Of a DNA stretch of 64,000 bases, positions 31,577 to 41,061 are shown one piece after another. Location of the stretch: contig NZ_LZHT01000075.1 of the NCBI RefSeq assembly GCF_001667315.1, positions 62,001 to 126,000 on the forward strand, in the 5' to 3' direction. The DNA is from Mycobacterium sp. 852002-10029_SCH5224772. Lineage in GTDB: Bacteria > Actinomycetota > Actinomycetes > Mycobacteriales > Mycobacteriaceae. A program made the translations under genes and the position numbers. Positions within the stretch are counted from its first letter, which is position 1. Each line of letters begins with the position of its first letter. Under the pieces are notes generated by a model. It had not been told where the DNA came from. It searched no databases and saw only the letters and a list, made by a program, of their open reading frames with translations.

Positions 31577-31897
31577 TCACGGTGTGCTCATGTTCTTTGC
31601 TACCTGTTCTGTTGCCGGGCGATCGCGCGCACTGAGGAACTCTATGTGCTCGACCACCGCGGAGGTGTCCGGTGAACCGGTGATGCGCAGCGCCTTGGTG
31701 AAAGCCCGCCGCCGGATCGCCTGTTGCGCGCACTGCGACACGGGATGCAGCCATGCACCCCGCCCCGGCAGGCTACTGCCTGTGTCAACGATCACGGCGA
31801 ATTCGCCGTTCCCGGTCGACACAGCCACCACTCGAAGCAGTTCGACGGCCAACTCTCGCTTTCGGCACCCGATACACGTCCGCACGGGTCCACCCAT
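31577..31897 (-). CDS. ylxR: YlxR-family RNA-binding protein (Rv2840c type)
   Basis: 106 residues from the ATG at 31897 (alternatives: ATG 31933, 118 residues; GTG 31885, 102 residues). Signature RTCIGCRKRE at the start, then LLRVVA and GRGAWLHP, the YlxR (DUF448) fold. Lies between nusA and infB as in most bacteria. In other bacteria YlxR binds RNA and has been linked to RNase P regulation; role in mycobacteria unknown. Confidence 0.85.
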   Translation of the reverse strand: MGGPVRTCIGCRKRELAVELLRVVAVSTGNGEFAVIVDTGSSLPGRGAWLHPVSQCAQQAIRRRAFTKALRITGSPDTSAVVEHIEFLSARDRPATEQVAKNMSTP

Positions 31898-32004
31898 GTG
31901 TCGGTGCGGGGCCGAAGGCTCGCGCTGGATCACGGCTCAGTCTAGCGTCACCGAATCCATGGTCAGAACCACCCGAGGATGTGTGGCCTCGTGCCGGTAT
32001 GCGG

Positions 32005-33060
32005 CTAGCGGTCGTGGGCCATTCCGTGGGTGGCGCCGTGCTCGGGCTCGCTCTCCGGATGTCCTCCGGGCGCGGCGGGCGAGTCCCCCCGGATGTCGAT
32101 CCGCCAGCCGGTGAGCCGGGCGGCCAGCCGCGCGTTCTGGCCCTCCTTGCCGATGGCCAGTGACAGCTGGAAGTCGGGAACCACGACACGGGCGGCGCGG
32201 GCGGACTGGTCGATGATCGACACCGAGACCACCTTGGCCGGTGACAACGCGTTGGCGACGAAGCGGGCCGGGTCCTCGTCGTAGTCGATGATGTCGATTT
32301 TCTCTCCGGACAGCTCGCTCATCACGTTGCGGACCCGCTGCCCCATCGGACCGATGCAGGCGCCCTTGGCGTTGAGCCCGGGCAGGTTCGACTTCACCGC
32401 GATCTTGGAACGATGGCCGGCCTCCCGCGCCACCGCCACGATCTCGACCGACTCGTCGGCGATCTCGGGCACCTCCAGGGAGAACAGCCTGCGGACCAGG
32501 TTGGGATGCGTGCGCGACAGCGTGATCAGCGGCTCTCGGGCCCCGCGGGTCACCCCGATCACATAGCACCGCACGCGGTTGCCGTGTTCGTAGCTTTCGC
32601 CGGGAACCTGTTCGGCCGCCGGGATCACGCCCTCGGAGGCCTTCGTCTCGGTGCCCATCCGGACCACCACCAGGCCGCGCGCGTTGGCCCGGTTGTCACG
32701 CTGGATGACGCCTGCGACGATCTCGCCCTCGCGGGTGGAGAACTCGCCGTACGTGCGCTCGTTTTCGGCGTCCCTGAATCGCTGCAGCATCACCTGGCGT
32801 GCGGTGGTGGCGGCGATGCGCCCGAAGCCCTCGGGGGTGTCGTCCCATTCGCTGATGACGTTGTCGTCTTCGTCCGTCTCCCGCGCGATCACCCGGACGA
32901 CACCGGTCTTGCGGTCGATCTCGATCCGCGCGTCGTTCTGATGACCTTCGGTGTGCCGATAGGCGGTGAGCAGCGCGGACTTGATGGTCTCGAGCAGCTC
33001 GTTGACCGAGATGCCCCGATCCACCTCGATCGCGTGCAGTGCAGCCATGTCGATGTTCAT
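32005..33060 (-). CDS. nusA: Transcription termination/antitermination factor NusA
   Basis: 351 residues. N-terminal RNAP-binding domain (residues 1-105), S1 domain ([11 protein letters not shown]), and tandem KH domains with [18 protein letters not shown] and [18 protein letters not shown]. It lacks the C-terminal acidic repeats of E. coli NusA, normal for mycobacteria. It controls RNA polymerase pausing and rRNA antitermination. The 49-base gap to rimP is a single MIRU-like unit. Confidence 0.96.
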   Translation of the reverse strand: MNIDMAALHAIEVDRGISVNELLETIKSALLTAYRHTEGHQNDARIEIDRKTGVVRVIARETDEDDNVISEWDDTPEGFGRIAATTARQVMLQRFRDAENERTYGEFSTREGEIVAGVIQRDNRANARGLVVVRMGTETKASEGVIPAAEQVPGESYEHGNRVRCYVIGVTRGAREPLITLSRTHPNLVRRLFSLEVPEIADESVEIVAVAREAGHRSKIAVKSNLPGLNAKGACIGPMGQRVRNVMSELSGEKIDIIDYDEDPARFVANALSPAKVVSVSIIDQSARAARVVVPDFQLSLAIGKEGQNARLAARLTGWRIDIRGDSPAAPGGHPESEPEHGATHGMAHDR

Positions 33061-33110
33061 CAGCGCCGCTCCTCCTCATCGCTACGCTCTGCATCGTCGC
33101 TGGCGCGGTT
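33061..33110. repeat. Single MIRU-like unit between nusA and rimP
   Basis: CAGCGCCGCTCCTCCTCATC...CTCTGCATCGTCGCTGG, about 50 bases, exactly fills the space from the nusA start codon to the rimP stop (33112-33110), so the two genes are spaced by the repeat itself. The core is almost identical to the copies at 44001-44098. Confidence 0.75.
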
Positions 33111-33643
33111 CATGTTCCGGTCTCCGTCCTCCGGCCCTGACCCATACTCGCCAGTTCCAGTTCCGCTTGGGCAGGGGGCGAAAACTCCACCTGGACAACA
33201 GCTTTGACGACGTCACCGAGTGATATGTCACGTATCGCCCAGTCGCGGCCCGCGCGCACCACCAGCGCGACGGTGTCCTCGTTCGTTTCGCCGACACGGC
33301 CGGTCAGCTTCGATCCATCGGAGAGCACGACGTCGACCTTGCGGCCGCGGGCGCGACGGAAGTGCTTCGCGCTGGTCAGGGGGCGGTCCACGCCGGGCGA
33401 GGAGACCTCGAGCACGTAGTGGTCCCCGATGGTGTCCAGATCGTCGAGCAACGCCGACGCCGAGTGCGACAGCGTGGCGGCCGTGTCCAGATCGAGGCCG
33501 TTGTCGCCGTCGGCGATCACCGTGATGCGCGGTGGGTGGGTGCGTGCGTCGATGACCACGTCTTCGATGTCGTATCCCGCGCGCGCAAACTCTGCATCGA
33601 GTAGCTCGATCACCTGCGTCTGCGACGGTAGCCCGGTGGTCAC
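33110..33643 (-). CDS. rimP: Ribosome maturation factor RimP
   Basis: 177 residues. N-terminal alpha/beta domain ([22 protein letters not shown]...) and C-terminal SH3-like domain after [14 protein letters not shown], the family's signature. Binds free 30S subunits and is needed for S12 and S19 incorporation. First gene of the rimP-nusA-ylxR-infB-rbfA-cnpB-dinF run. Confidence 0.95.
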   Translation of the reverse strand: MTTGLPSQTQVIELLDAEFARAGYDIEDVVIDARTHPPRITVIADGDNGLDLDTAATLSHSASALLDDLDTIGDHYVLEVSSPGVDRPLTSAKHFRRARGRKVDVVLSDGSKLTGRVGETNEDTVALVVRAGRDWAIRDISLGDVVKAVVQVEFSPPAQAELELASMGQGRRTETGT

Positions 33644-33851
33644 GGCGAGCTCCTCATCTTGAGTTGTCCGGTCATCTGGCGGATGTCGCCGCCGCGATGG
33701 CTTCGCGTCCGGCTTCCGGTGTCCCGGCGGAGGAACATACTGGCCATCCTCTGCGAGAACCAGCTATCCACGATACGCCAGGAATCGCGGATGGCGGCGC
33801 GATCGCGTGCTGGCTTCGTACCCGCTCTCGCGCCGATGGCAGGATGTGCTT

Positions 33852-34379
33852 GTGCCTAGCGCAGTTCCGTTCGTCAACCGGCGAGACGTCCTCTCCGGCG
33901 GCGTCGCTTTGGCCGCGCTGGGCGTGGTGTCCGCGTGCGGCAAGTCCGCTCCGAAGGCCCCGCCCGTCGAACAACTGCTGGGGCCGTTGGACCAAGCCCG
34001 CCGCGACAGCGCGCTGGCGGCTGCCGCCGCCGCGGCCGTCGGGAACCCTCCGCAGGTCGCCGCCGCGCTGACGGTGGTGGCGAGCCAACGCGCCGCGCAC
34101 GCCCGCGCGCTGTCCACCGAGATCTCGCGCGCCGCCGGCAAGCTCGCTGCGCCGTCATCGAGCGAAACGACCAGCCCGAGCCAGGCCGAACCCGCCGGAC
34201 CCCCGCCTCCCCCGCCACCGGTGGCCGATGTGATCAACGCGCTGCGCGCCTCGGCCGACAGCGCGGCTCGCCTGGTCGGCACCGAATCCGGCTACCGGGC
34301 GGGGTTGCTCGCCTCGGTCGCCGCATCATGCACGGCGTCCTACACCGTGGCGCTGGTGCCCGGGGGGCCGTCGATATGA
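33852..34379 (+). CDS. Putative lipoprotein, alanine-rich (Rv2843-like)
   Basis: 175 residues from the GTG at 33852. N-terminus has NRRD followed by a hydrophobic stretch and a lipobox ending VSAC at about residue 29, so a lipid-anchored exported protein; the twin arginine makes Tat export possible. The rest is a helical, Ala-rich domain with a proline-rich linker (PPPPPPP). The stop overlaps the ATG of the ferritin-like gene (ATGA), so the two form a pair, as Rv2843-Rv2844 do. Confidence 0.7.
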   Translation: MPSAVPFVNRRDVLSGGVALAALGVVSACGKSAPKAPPVEQLLGPLDQARRDSALAAAAAAAVGNPPQVAAALTVVASQRAAHARALSTEISRAAGKLAAPSSSETTSPSQAEPAGPPPPPPPVADVINALRASADSAARLVGTESGYRAGLLASVAASCTASYTVALVPGGPSI

Positions 34380-34822
34380 CCTCGGGGAAGGACGCCGACA
34401 ACGCGGCGCTGTCTGACGCGCTGGCCATCGAACACTCGACGATCTACGGCTACGGCATCGTCTCGGCGCTGTCACCGCCCAGCGTGAACGGCATGGTGGT
34501 GGAGGCCCTCGATCAGCACCGCCAGCGTCGCGACGACGTCATCGCGATGCTGACCGCCCGCAAGGTCACCGCTCCGGTCGCCGCGGCCGGCTATCAGCTG
34601 CCCATGGTGGTCGGCAGCCCCGCGGACGCGGCGCGGCTGGCCGTGCGGATGGAGAACGACGGCGCGGGCGCGTGGCGCGTCGTCGCCGAACACGCCGAGA
34701 CCGCCGAGGATCGGGCGTTTGCCTCGACGGCGCTGATTCAGAGCGCGGTCATGGCCGCCCGGTGGAACCGCGTGTTGGGCGCCTGGCCCATCACGACAAG
34801 CTTCCCGGGCGGCAACGACTAA
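34376..34822 (+). CDS. DUF4439 ferritin-like helical protein (Rv2844-like)
   Basis: 148 residues. Helices with [11 protein letters not shown] and [11 protein letters not shown] near the N-terminus and [14 protein letters not shown] later place Glu and His where a ferritin-like four-helix bundle would have metal ligands. No function is known. The partner lipoprotein carries a related helical domain. Its end overlaps the convergent proS stop by 4 bases. Confidence 0.7.
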   Translation: MTSGKDADNAALSDALAIEHSTIYGYGIVSALSPPSVNGMVVEALDQHRQRRDDVIAMLTARKVTAPVAAAGYQLPMVVGSPADAARLAVRMENDGAGAWRVVAEHAETAEDRAFASTALIQSAVMAARWNRVLGAWPITTSFPGGND

Positions 34823-36567
34823 CCGTTGAGGGCGGCCGCGATGTCGCTGGCCAGCGACGGCCCGGTTGCCAGCTCGCGGGTTTGCCCACCGAAACGGTCG
34901 CGCAACTCCACCACGCCGTCCGCCCAGCCGCGCCCCACCACCACGATCCAGGGCACGCCCAGCAACTCGGCATCCTTGAACTTCACGCCGGGCGAGGCCT
35001 GCCGGTCATCGAGCAGCACCTCGACGCCCAGCCGGTCCAGTTCGGCGGCCAGCTCGGTGGCCCCGCTGCGGGCCTGGGCGTCTTTGTTGGCGATCACCAG
35101 GTGGACGTCGAACGGGGCGACGGCCGACGGCCAGCGCAGCCCCAGCTCGTCGTGGTGCTGCTCGGCGATCACGGCCACCATCCGCGACACCCCCAGGCCG
35201 TAGGAGCCCATGGTCAGGCGCACCGGCTTGCCGTCCTCGCCGAGCACGTCGACGGTGAACGCGTCGGTGTATTTGCGGCCGAGCTGGAAGATGTGCGCGA
35301 CCTCGATGCCGCGCGCGGACACCAGCGGGCCCGCGCCGTCCGGCGAGGGGTCGCCGTCGCGCACGTCGGCCGCCTCGATGGTGCCGTCGGCGGTGAAATC
35401 CCGGCCGGCGACCAGCCCGACGACGTGCCGGCCCGGCTCGTCGGCCCCGGTGATCCAGCTGGTGCCGTCGACGACCCGCGGGTCGACCAGGTAGCGAACA
35501 CCGTTGCCTTGCAATGCCTTCGGTCCGATGTATCCCCTGACCAGGAAGGGGTATTTGGCGAAGTCGGCGTCGTCGAGCATCGCGTATTCGGAAGGTTCGA
35601 GCGCCGCGCCCAGCCGCTTGTCGTCGACCTCGCGGTCACCGGGCAGCCCGATGGCCAGCAACTCCCAGTCCCCGCCCGGTTCGCGCACCTTGAGCAGGAC
35701 GTTCTTCAACGTGTCGGCCGCGGTGACCGCGCGCCCCAGGTCGGCGGTGTTGGCCCAGTCCACCAGGGTGGCGATGGTCGGGGTGTCGCCGGTGTCGTGG
35801 ACCACCGCCTCGGGCAGTCCATCGATGGGCTGCGCCTCGGGGCGGGCGGTCACGACGGCCTCGACGTTGGCCGCGTAGCCGGACTGCAGGCACCGCACGA
35901 AGGTGTCCTCGCCGACCGGACTTTCGGCCAGGAACTCCTCGGAGGCGCTGCCGCCCATGGCGCCGGAGACCGCGGACACGATGACGTAACGCACCTGCAG
36001 GCGCGCGAAGATGCGCTGATAGGCCTCGCGGTGCGCGTGATAGGCGGCCGCCAGGCCGGCGTCGTCGATGTCGAAGGAGTAGGAGTCCTTCATCAGAAAC
36101 TCCCGCACGCGCAGGATGCCGGCCCGCGGCCGCGCCTCGTCACGGTATTTGTTCTGGATTTGGTAGAGCAGGACCGGAAAGTCTTTGTAGGAGCTGTATT
36201 CACCCTTGACGGTCAGGGTGAACAGCTCTTCGTGGGTGGGGCCCAACATGTAGTCGTTGCCGCGGCGGTCCTGTAGCCGAAAGACCGAGTCGCCGTATTC
36301 GGTCCACCGGTTCGTCGCCTCGTACGGCGCGCGGGGCAGCAGGGCGGGAAACAGGATCTCTTGCCCGCCAATGGCGTTCATCTCCTCGCGGACGATGCGC
36401 TCGATGCGGCGCAGCACCCGCAACCCCAGCGGCAGCCAGCTGTACAGGCCGGGCGCGACGGGCCGGATGTAGCCGGCCCGGATCAGCAGCTTGTGGCTGG
36501 CGACTTCGGCGTCGGCGGGATCATCGCGCAACGTGCGCAAAAACAGCTCAGACATCCGGGTGATCAC
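34819..36567 (-). CDS. proS: Prolyl-tRNA synthetase
   Basis: 582 residues, same as M. tuberculosis. Class II motifs: [11 protein letters not shown] (motif 1), [26 protein letters not shown] (motif 2 region) and [12 protein letters not shown] (motif 3), with a YbaK-like editing insertion (about 220-390) and a C-terminal anticodon-binding domain. Charges tRNA-Pro. Confidence 0.97.
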   Translation of the reverse strand: MITRMSELFLRTLRDDPADAEVASHKLLIRAGYIRPVAPGLYSWLPLGLRVLRRIERIVREEMNAIGGQEILFPALLPRAPYEATNRWTEYGDSVFRLQDRRGNDYMLGPTHEELFTLTVKGEYSSYKDFPVLLYQIQNKYRDEARPRAGILRVREFLMKDSYSFDIDDAGLAAAYHAHREAYQRIFARLQVRYVIVSAVSGAMGGSASEEFLAESPVGEDTFVRCLQSGYAANVEAVVTARPEAQPIDGLPEAVVHDTGDTPTIATLVDWANTADLGRAVTAADTLKNVLLKVREPGGDWELLAIGLPGDREVDDKRLGAALEPSEYAMLDDADFAKYPFLVRGYIGPKALQGNGVRYLVDPRVVDGTSWITGADEPGRHVVGLVAGRDFTADGTIEAADVRDGDPSPDGAGPLVSARGIEVAHIFQLGRKYTDAFTVDVLGEDGKPVRLTMGSYGLGVSRMVAVIAEQHHDELGLRWPSAVAPFDVHLVIANKDAQARSGATELAAELDRLGVEVLLDDRQASPGVKFKDAELLGVPWIVVVGRGWADGVVELRDRFGGQTRELATGPSLASDIAAALNG

Positions 36568-36665
36568 AGCGGGCCAGCCTAGCTTGCGAAGGGCATGGCG
36601 ACGATGCGGGCCGTGACGACCTGTCGTACGGGGGTGGCCGATGCGTGCGGCATCGTCGAGGCGCG

Positions 36666-36726
36666 CACGCGAAAGTGCAATTGGCGACGCGTTTCCCGAG
36701 TAGGGGTGTCGATAGTTGCACTCTCG
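36666..36726. repeat. Long-spaced inverted repeat between proS and efpA
   Basis: CGCGAAAGTGCAA (36666-36678) and TTGCACTCTCGCG (36714-36726) pair at 12 of 13 positions across a 35-base spacer. It lies downstream of efpA on the minus strand and just upstream of proS, so it could be an efpA transcription terminator or a dispersed palindromic element. The same architecture recurs at 39628-39673. Confidence 0.45.
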
Positions 36727-36741
36727 CGGAGAGCGAGGGAG

Positions 36742-38349
36742 CTACAGCTCCCCGGCGTCCATCGCTTCCTTGACCTCTTGCGCGTGCGCAACCTGGTCGG
36801 GGGTGTAGCCGATGAGCAGCGCCGCCGCGCCGACGATGACGGCCACGCCGGCCACCCACAGCAGGCCGTAGGTGTAACCGTGGTCAAGCGCCTGCAGCTG
36901 CGCGTCGTTCATGAATTTCACGGGACCGGTGGTGCCACCCAAATACAGTGTCCGCGAAGTGATCACGGCCTGGATGACGGCCAACACCAGCGGCCCGCCC
37001 AAGCTTTGCAGCATCAGCGTGACGGCCGATACGGGGCCGATCTGGTCGAAACCCACGCCGGCGATGGCCGACAGCGTCAGGGGGACGACGGCCATGCCGA
37101 TGCCGATCCCGCCGACCACGATGGGCAGCACCAGGTTGGGGAAGTAGGCGACGCCGCGGTGCATGAACGCCCAGCCGTACAGCATCGCCCAGAACAGCAG
37201 GACGCCGCCGCCGATGGTCAAGACGCGTGGCGAGAACCGTGAGACCAGCTGCGAGGAAACGCCGAGACCGATTCCCATCGCGATGACGAACGGGATGAAG
37301 CCGACGCCGGCGTGCAGCGCGCTGTAGCCGAGGATGTCCTGCACGTACAGGCCGATGCACACGGTCAGGCTGAACATCAGCCCGCCGGCCAAAAAGATCG
37401 CGATGAAGGTGGCCAACCGATTGCGGTCACGGAACAGATCGAAAGGCACGACGGGGTTTTCGGCGCTGCGCTCCACGATGATGAAGGCCAGCGCCGCGCC
37501 CATCGCCACCACACCCGAGCCGACGGTGGTGAGCGAAACCCAGCCCTTTTCCGGGCCCATCGAGAAGGCGAACACCGCGGCGGTGCACGTCAGGGTGGCC
37601 AGCATGGCGCCGGTGGCGTCCAGCTTCATCCGCTCGCGGTTGGTCTCGCGCAGCGCGGTGCGGGCCAGATAGATCATCACCAGGCCGATCGGCACGTTCA
37701 CCAGGAACGCCAGCCGCCACGACACCTCGGTCAGCGCTCCGCCGACCACCAGACCCATCACCGAGCCGATAGCCGTCATCGCGGCGAACACCGCCGTCGC
37801 GAAGTTACGCGCCGGCCCCTTGGGGAACGTCGTCGCCACCAGCGCCAGGCCCGTCGGCGAGGCGATGGCCGACCCGACGCCCTGCGACAGCCGGGCGATG
37901 ACCATGGTCGCCTCGTCCCAGGCGACCGCGCACAGCACCGAAGAAATGGTGAACAGCGCGACACCGACGATGAACGTGCGCTTGCGCCCGATGGTGTCGC
38001 CGAGTCGGCCGCCGAGCAGCATCAGCCCGCCGAATGTCAGCACATAGGCGGTGATCACCCAGCTGCGGCCGGCGTCGGACAGGCTGAGCTCGTTTTGGAT
38101 CTTGGGCAGAGCGACGATCGCGACGGTGCTGTCCATCGTCGCAAGCAGCTGCATACCGCCGATGGCGACGACGGCCGCGATGAAGCGTCGCGACGGCAGC
38201 CACGCCGGGTAGTACTTGCTGATGCGATTTGAGGCGGTCTCCGCCGGGGGCTTTGAGGCGGTCTCCGCCGGGCGCGCCGGGGCCGGACGATCGGGGCGTG
38301 CAGACGTCCAGTTTTGGACAGCGCGCTCTGAGTCGTTGAGAGCCGTCAT
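36742..38349 (-). CDS. efpA: Major facilitator superfamily efflux pump EfpA (14-TM, QacA type)
   Basis: 535 residues, 14 predicted membrane segments. MFS motif A in GGRLGDTIGRKRTF between TM2 and TM3 and motif C region GLVVGGALTEVSWRLAFLVN. Orthologue of Rv2846c, an essential efflux pump induced by several drugs. N-terminal cytoplasmic extension (residues 1-50) contains a direct repeat of AETASKPP/AETASN. Downstream of the siroheme gene with a 33-base AT-rich gap. Confidence 0.94.
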   Translation of the reverse strand: MTALNDSERAVQNWTSARPDRPAPARPAETASKPPAETASNRISKYYPAWLPSRRFIAAVVAIGGMQLLATMDSTVAIVALPKIQNELSLSDAGRSWVITAYVLTFGGLMLLGGRLGDTIGRKRTFIVGVALFTISSVLCAVAWDEATMVIARLSQGVGSAIASPTGLALVATTFPKGPARNFATAVFAAMTAIGSVMGLVVGGALTEVSWRLAFLVNVPIGLVMIYLARTALRETNRERMKLDATGAMLATLTCTAAVFAFSMGPEKGWVSLTTVGSGVVAMGAALAFIIVERSAENPVVPFDLFRDRNRLATFIAIFLAGGLMFSLTVCIGLYVQDILGYSALHAGVGFIPFVIAMGIGLGVSSQLVSRFSPRVLTIGGGVLLFWAMLYGWAFMHRGVAYFPNLVLPIVVGGIGIGMAVVPLTLSAIAGVGFDQIGPVSAVTLMLQSLGGPLVLAVIQAVITSRTLYLGGTTGPVKFMNDAQLQALDHGYTYGLLWVAGVAVIVGAAALLIGYTPDQVAHAQEVKEAMDAGEL

Positions 38350-38357
38350 AAAGGGTT

Positions 38358-38385
38358 ACCTTACAGTAATCTTAAGAACCGTTTA
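38358..38385 (-). promoter_or_regulatory. AT-rich promoter/operator candidate for efpA
   Basis: In a strongly GC-rich region the gap 38350-38382 is AT-rich. It holds the perfect palindrome TTACAGTAA (38361-38369) and two -10-like boxes on the minus strand, TAAGAT (38374-38369) and TAAGGT (38363-38358); the second would make an almost leaderless efpA mRNA. It also carries GTTTAAAC (38381-38388), overlapping the end of the siroheme gene. A regulator binding here is plausible but unidentified. Confidence 0.35.
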
Positions 38386-39588
38386 AACCCCGAAAGCCGC
38401 CACAGCCCCGATCACGACGATCGCGGGAGGTCGGATACCTTCGGCCCGAATCTTCTCGGGCGTGTCGGCCAGGGTGGCCCGCAAAGTATGTTGAGCGGCC
38501 GTCGTTCCATGCTGCACCACCAGTACGGGCGTATCCGCAGGTCGACCGCCCTTCAACAGGGCCTGGGCGAAGAGTTCGATGCGCTCGACCGCCATCAGCA
38601 AAACGATAGTGCCCGACAGTGCGGCCAGCGCGTCCCAATTCACTAACGATTCGGGATGCCCGGGCGGGAGATGGCCGCTGACCACGACGAATTCGTGATT
38701 GATCGCCCGATGGGTGACGGGAACGCCCGCCAATGCGGGCACACCTATGGCGCTTGTCACACCCGGCACCACCGTGACCGGGATGCCGGCGTCGGCGCAC
38801 GCGAGCACCTCCTCGTAGCCGCGGGCGAACACGAAGGGGTCGCCCCCCTTGAGGCGCACCACAAAGCTTCCGGCCCGGGCGCGTTCGATCATGACGTCGT
38901 TGATGGCGTCCTGGGCCATCGCCCGCCCGTAGGGAATCTTGGCCGCGTCGATGACGTCCACGTGCGGCGGTAGTTCGGCGAGCAGTTCGGGCGGCGCGAG
39001 GCGGTCGGCGACAACGACGTCGGCCTGAGCGAGCAACCGGCGGCCGCGCACGGTGATCAGTTCCGGGTCACCGGGACCGCCGCCGATCAGCGCCACGCTG
39101 CCCTTGACGGCGTCGGAGCTCACCGGGCCTTCGGGGGTGATGACCCCGGTCTGCAATGCCTCCCGGATGGCCGAGCGGATCGCCGCCGAGCGCCGGTGCT
39201 CTCCGCCGGCCAGGACGCCGACGGACAATCCCGCGTAGCTGAACGATGCCGGCGTTACCGCGGTTCCCTCGATGGCGATGTCCGCCCGGACGCAGAAGAT
39301 TTGGCGGCTTTCGGCCTCGGCGACCACGGCCTCGTTGACGCGCGGGTCATCGGTGGCCGCGATCGCGTACCAGGCCCCGTCGAGGTCGCCGCCGCGGTAT
39401 TCGCGCAATGCCAGGGTGATTCCGGTCATCGCCTCGACCGACCTGGTGGCGCTGCGGGAGATGACGTGGACATCGGCGCCACTGGCGATGAGCAACGGCA
39501 GCCGGCGCTGGGCAACGGTGCCGCCGCCGACGACGACGACCTTCCTGCCGGTCAGCCGCAGGCCGACGAGGTAGGCGCTCTCAGTCAC
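38383..39588 (-). CDS. cysG: Siroheme synthase: precorrin-2 dehydrogenase and uroporphyrinogen-III C-methyltransferase
   Basis: 401 residues. Residues 1-150 are the NAD-dependent dehydrogenase/ferrochelatase-type half (VVVVGGGTVAQRRLP), residues 160-400 the SAM-dependent methyltransferase (GGGPGDPELITVRG, LKGGDPFVFARG, VPGVTSAIGVPALAGVP). Makes precorrin-2 and oxidises it towards sirohydrochlorin, so it feeds both siroheme (sulfite/nitrite reductases) and the cobalamin genes upstream. Compared with E. coli CysG (457 residues) the middle domain is short, as in Rv2847c. Confidence 0.92.
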   Translation of the reverse strand: MTESAYLVGLRLTGRKVVVVGGGTVAQRRLPLLIASGADVHVISRSATRSVEAMTGITLALREYRGGDLDGAWYAIAATDDPRVNEAVVAEAESRQIFCVRADIAIEGTAVTPASFSYAGLSVGVLAGGEHRRSAAIRSAIREALQTGVITPEGPVSSDAVKGSVALIGGGPGDPELITVRGRRLLAQADVVVADRLAPPELLAELPPHVDVIDAAKIPYGRAMAQDAINDVMIERARAGSFVVRLKGGDPFVFARGYEEVLACADAGIPVTVVPGVTSAIGVPALAGVPVTHRAINHEFVVVSGHLPPGHPESLVNWDALAALSGTIVLLMAVERIELFAQALLKGGRPADTPVLVVQHGTTAAQHTLRATLADTPEKIRAEGIRPPAIVVIGAVAAFGV

Positions 39589-39627
39589 CCGGCAAGCTTA
39601 GTGGTTGTCGATGCTGGCGCCGCGCGC

Positions 39628-39673
39628 GTAACGCCACTGTGGGTTTGCCCAACTTTTGCCACCCTGGCGTTAC
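39628..39673. repeat. Inverted repeat spanning the cobB stop codon
   Basis: GTAACGCCA (39628-39636) and TGGCGTTAC (39665-39673) are perfect 9-base arms around a 28-base spacer. The right arm contains the cobB stop codon (TAA, 39672-39670). Could end transcription between cobB and cysG or be a dispersed palindromic unit. Confidence 0.45.
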
Positions 39674-41061
39674 ATTCGCGGACGGGCGGGCCGGGCGGCG
39701 TGTGCGACGAAGCGCGCCACCGCGTCCGGCGCGGCGGCCGGATGGGTGTGCAGATACGAGGCGTGCACACCGCCGTGCACGACGCCTTCGCGCACGGGTG
39801 CGCCCCCATGGTCGGCGTCGTGGGCCCGGTAGATCCATGCCGGTTGATAGCCGTCGCTGAATGTGACTGCGGTGCGGTGGAATTCGTGCCCGACGGCCCG
39901 TTGGCCTGCGGTGTAGAGCGGGGAATCGGCGACGACGACGGCATCGCGGTAGGCCAGCGTCAGCTGCGGCGTGAACCGTGCCTGCCCGTCCAGCACGCCG
40001 CACATCGGATGGCCGTCAAGTTCGGTGGCCAAATAGATCAGTCCGGCGCACTCGGCGTGGATGGGCGCCCCGGCGGCGGCGAGTTCCTTGATCTGCCGGC
40101 GTACGACCTCGTTGGCGGACAGTTCCGCGGTGAACTGTTCGGGAAAACCGCCGGGCAACAACACCGCATCGGTGCCGTCGGGCAACGCGTCGCCGAGCGG
40201 ATCGAATGCGGCGACGTCCGCGCCGGCCGCCGCCAGCAGCTCCGCGTGCTCGGCGTAGCCGAAGCTGAAGGCCTTGCCGGCCGCCACGGCCACGGTGGCG
40301 CGGTGGCGCGGCGTCTCCCCCACGGCCGTCGCCGGATCCCACGGCTGTTCCGCGACCGGGCCTCGCGCGACCGCAGCCACCGCCGCGAGGTCGACGTGGC
40401 GGGCGACCAAAGCAGTCATCGCGTCGACCGCGAGCCGGGCCCGGCGCCCGTACTCCACCGCGGTGACCAGCCCCAAATACCGTGTGGGCAGCTCTAATTC
40501 GGCGGTGCGCGGGATGGCGCCCAGCACCGGGACACCGGCCTGCTCGCACGCCTGCCGCAGCACCTGCTCATGCCGGGCCGAGCCGACCCGGTTCAGGATC
40601 ACGCCGGCAACCCGGGTGGTGTTGTCGAACGTCGAAAAGCCGTGCAGCAGTGCGGCGATGCTCTGGCTTTGACCGCGTGCGTCGACGACCAGGACGACGG
40701 GCGCACCCAGCAGTCCGGCGACGTGGGCGGTCGATCCGGCGGCGGGGGTGGCGGCGGACGGCCCGATCCGCCCGTCGAACAGCCCCATCACGCCTTCGAT
40801 CACGGCGATGTCCGCGCCGCCGGCGCCGTGGGCGTACAGCGGGCCGATAAGACCCTCCCCGACCAGTACCGGGTCGAGGTTGCGGCCGGGACGGCCGGCG
40901 GCGAGGCCGTGATAGCCGGGGTCGATGAAGTCCGGCCCCACCTTGAACGGCGCCACGGTGTGGCCCGCCCGCCGCAAAGCACCGATCAAACCCGTTGCCA
41001 CCGTGGTTTTTCCGCTGCCGGAGGCGGACGCGGCGAGGACCACAGCGGGAACACTCACCAC
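39670..41061 (-). CDS. cobB: Cobyrinate a,c-diamide synthase
   Basis: 463 residues, GTG start overlapping the cobO stop by 7 bases. N-terminal ATP-grasp-like P-loop (LAASASGSGKTTVATG) and C-terminal type 1 glutamine amidotransferase with the nucleophile Cys in HAECAGLIYLA and the downstream His. Amidates the a and c side chains of cobyrinic acid using glutamine and ATP in cobalamin synthesis. Confidence 0.94.
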   Translation of the reverse strand: MVSVPAVVLAASASGSGKTTVATGLIGALRRAGHTVAPFKVGPDFIDPGYHGLAAGRPGRNLDPVLVGEGLIGPLYAHGAGGADIAVIEGVMGLFDGRIGPSAATPAAGSTAHVAGLLGAPVVLVVDARGQSQSIAALLHGFSTFDNTTRVAGVILNRVGSARHEQVLRQACEQAGVPVLGAIPRTAELELPTRYLGLVTAVEYGRRARLAVDAMTALVARHVDLAAVAAVARGPVAEQPWDPATAVGETPRHRATVAVAAGKAFSFGYAEHAELLAAAGADVAAFDPLGDALPDGTDAVLLPGGFPEQFTAELSANEVVRRQIKELAAAGAPIHAECAGLIYLATELDGHPMCGVLDGQARFTPQLTLAYRDAVVVADSPLYTAGQRAVGHEFHRTAVTFSDGYQPAWIYRAHDADHGGAPVREGVVHGGVHASYLHTHPAAAPDAVARFVAHAARPARPRM

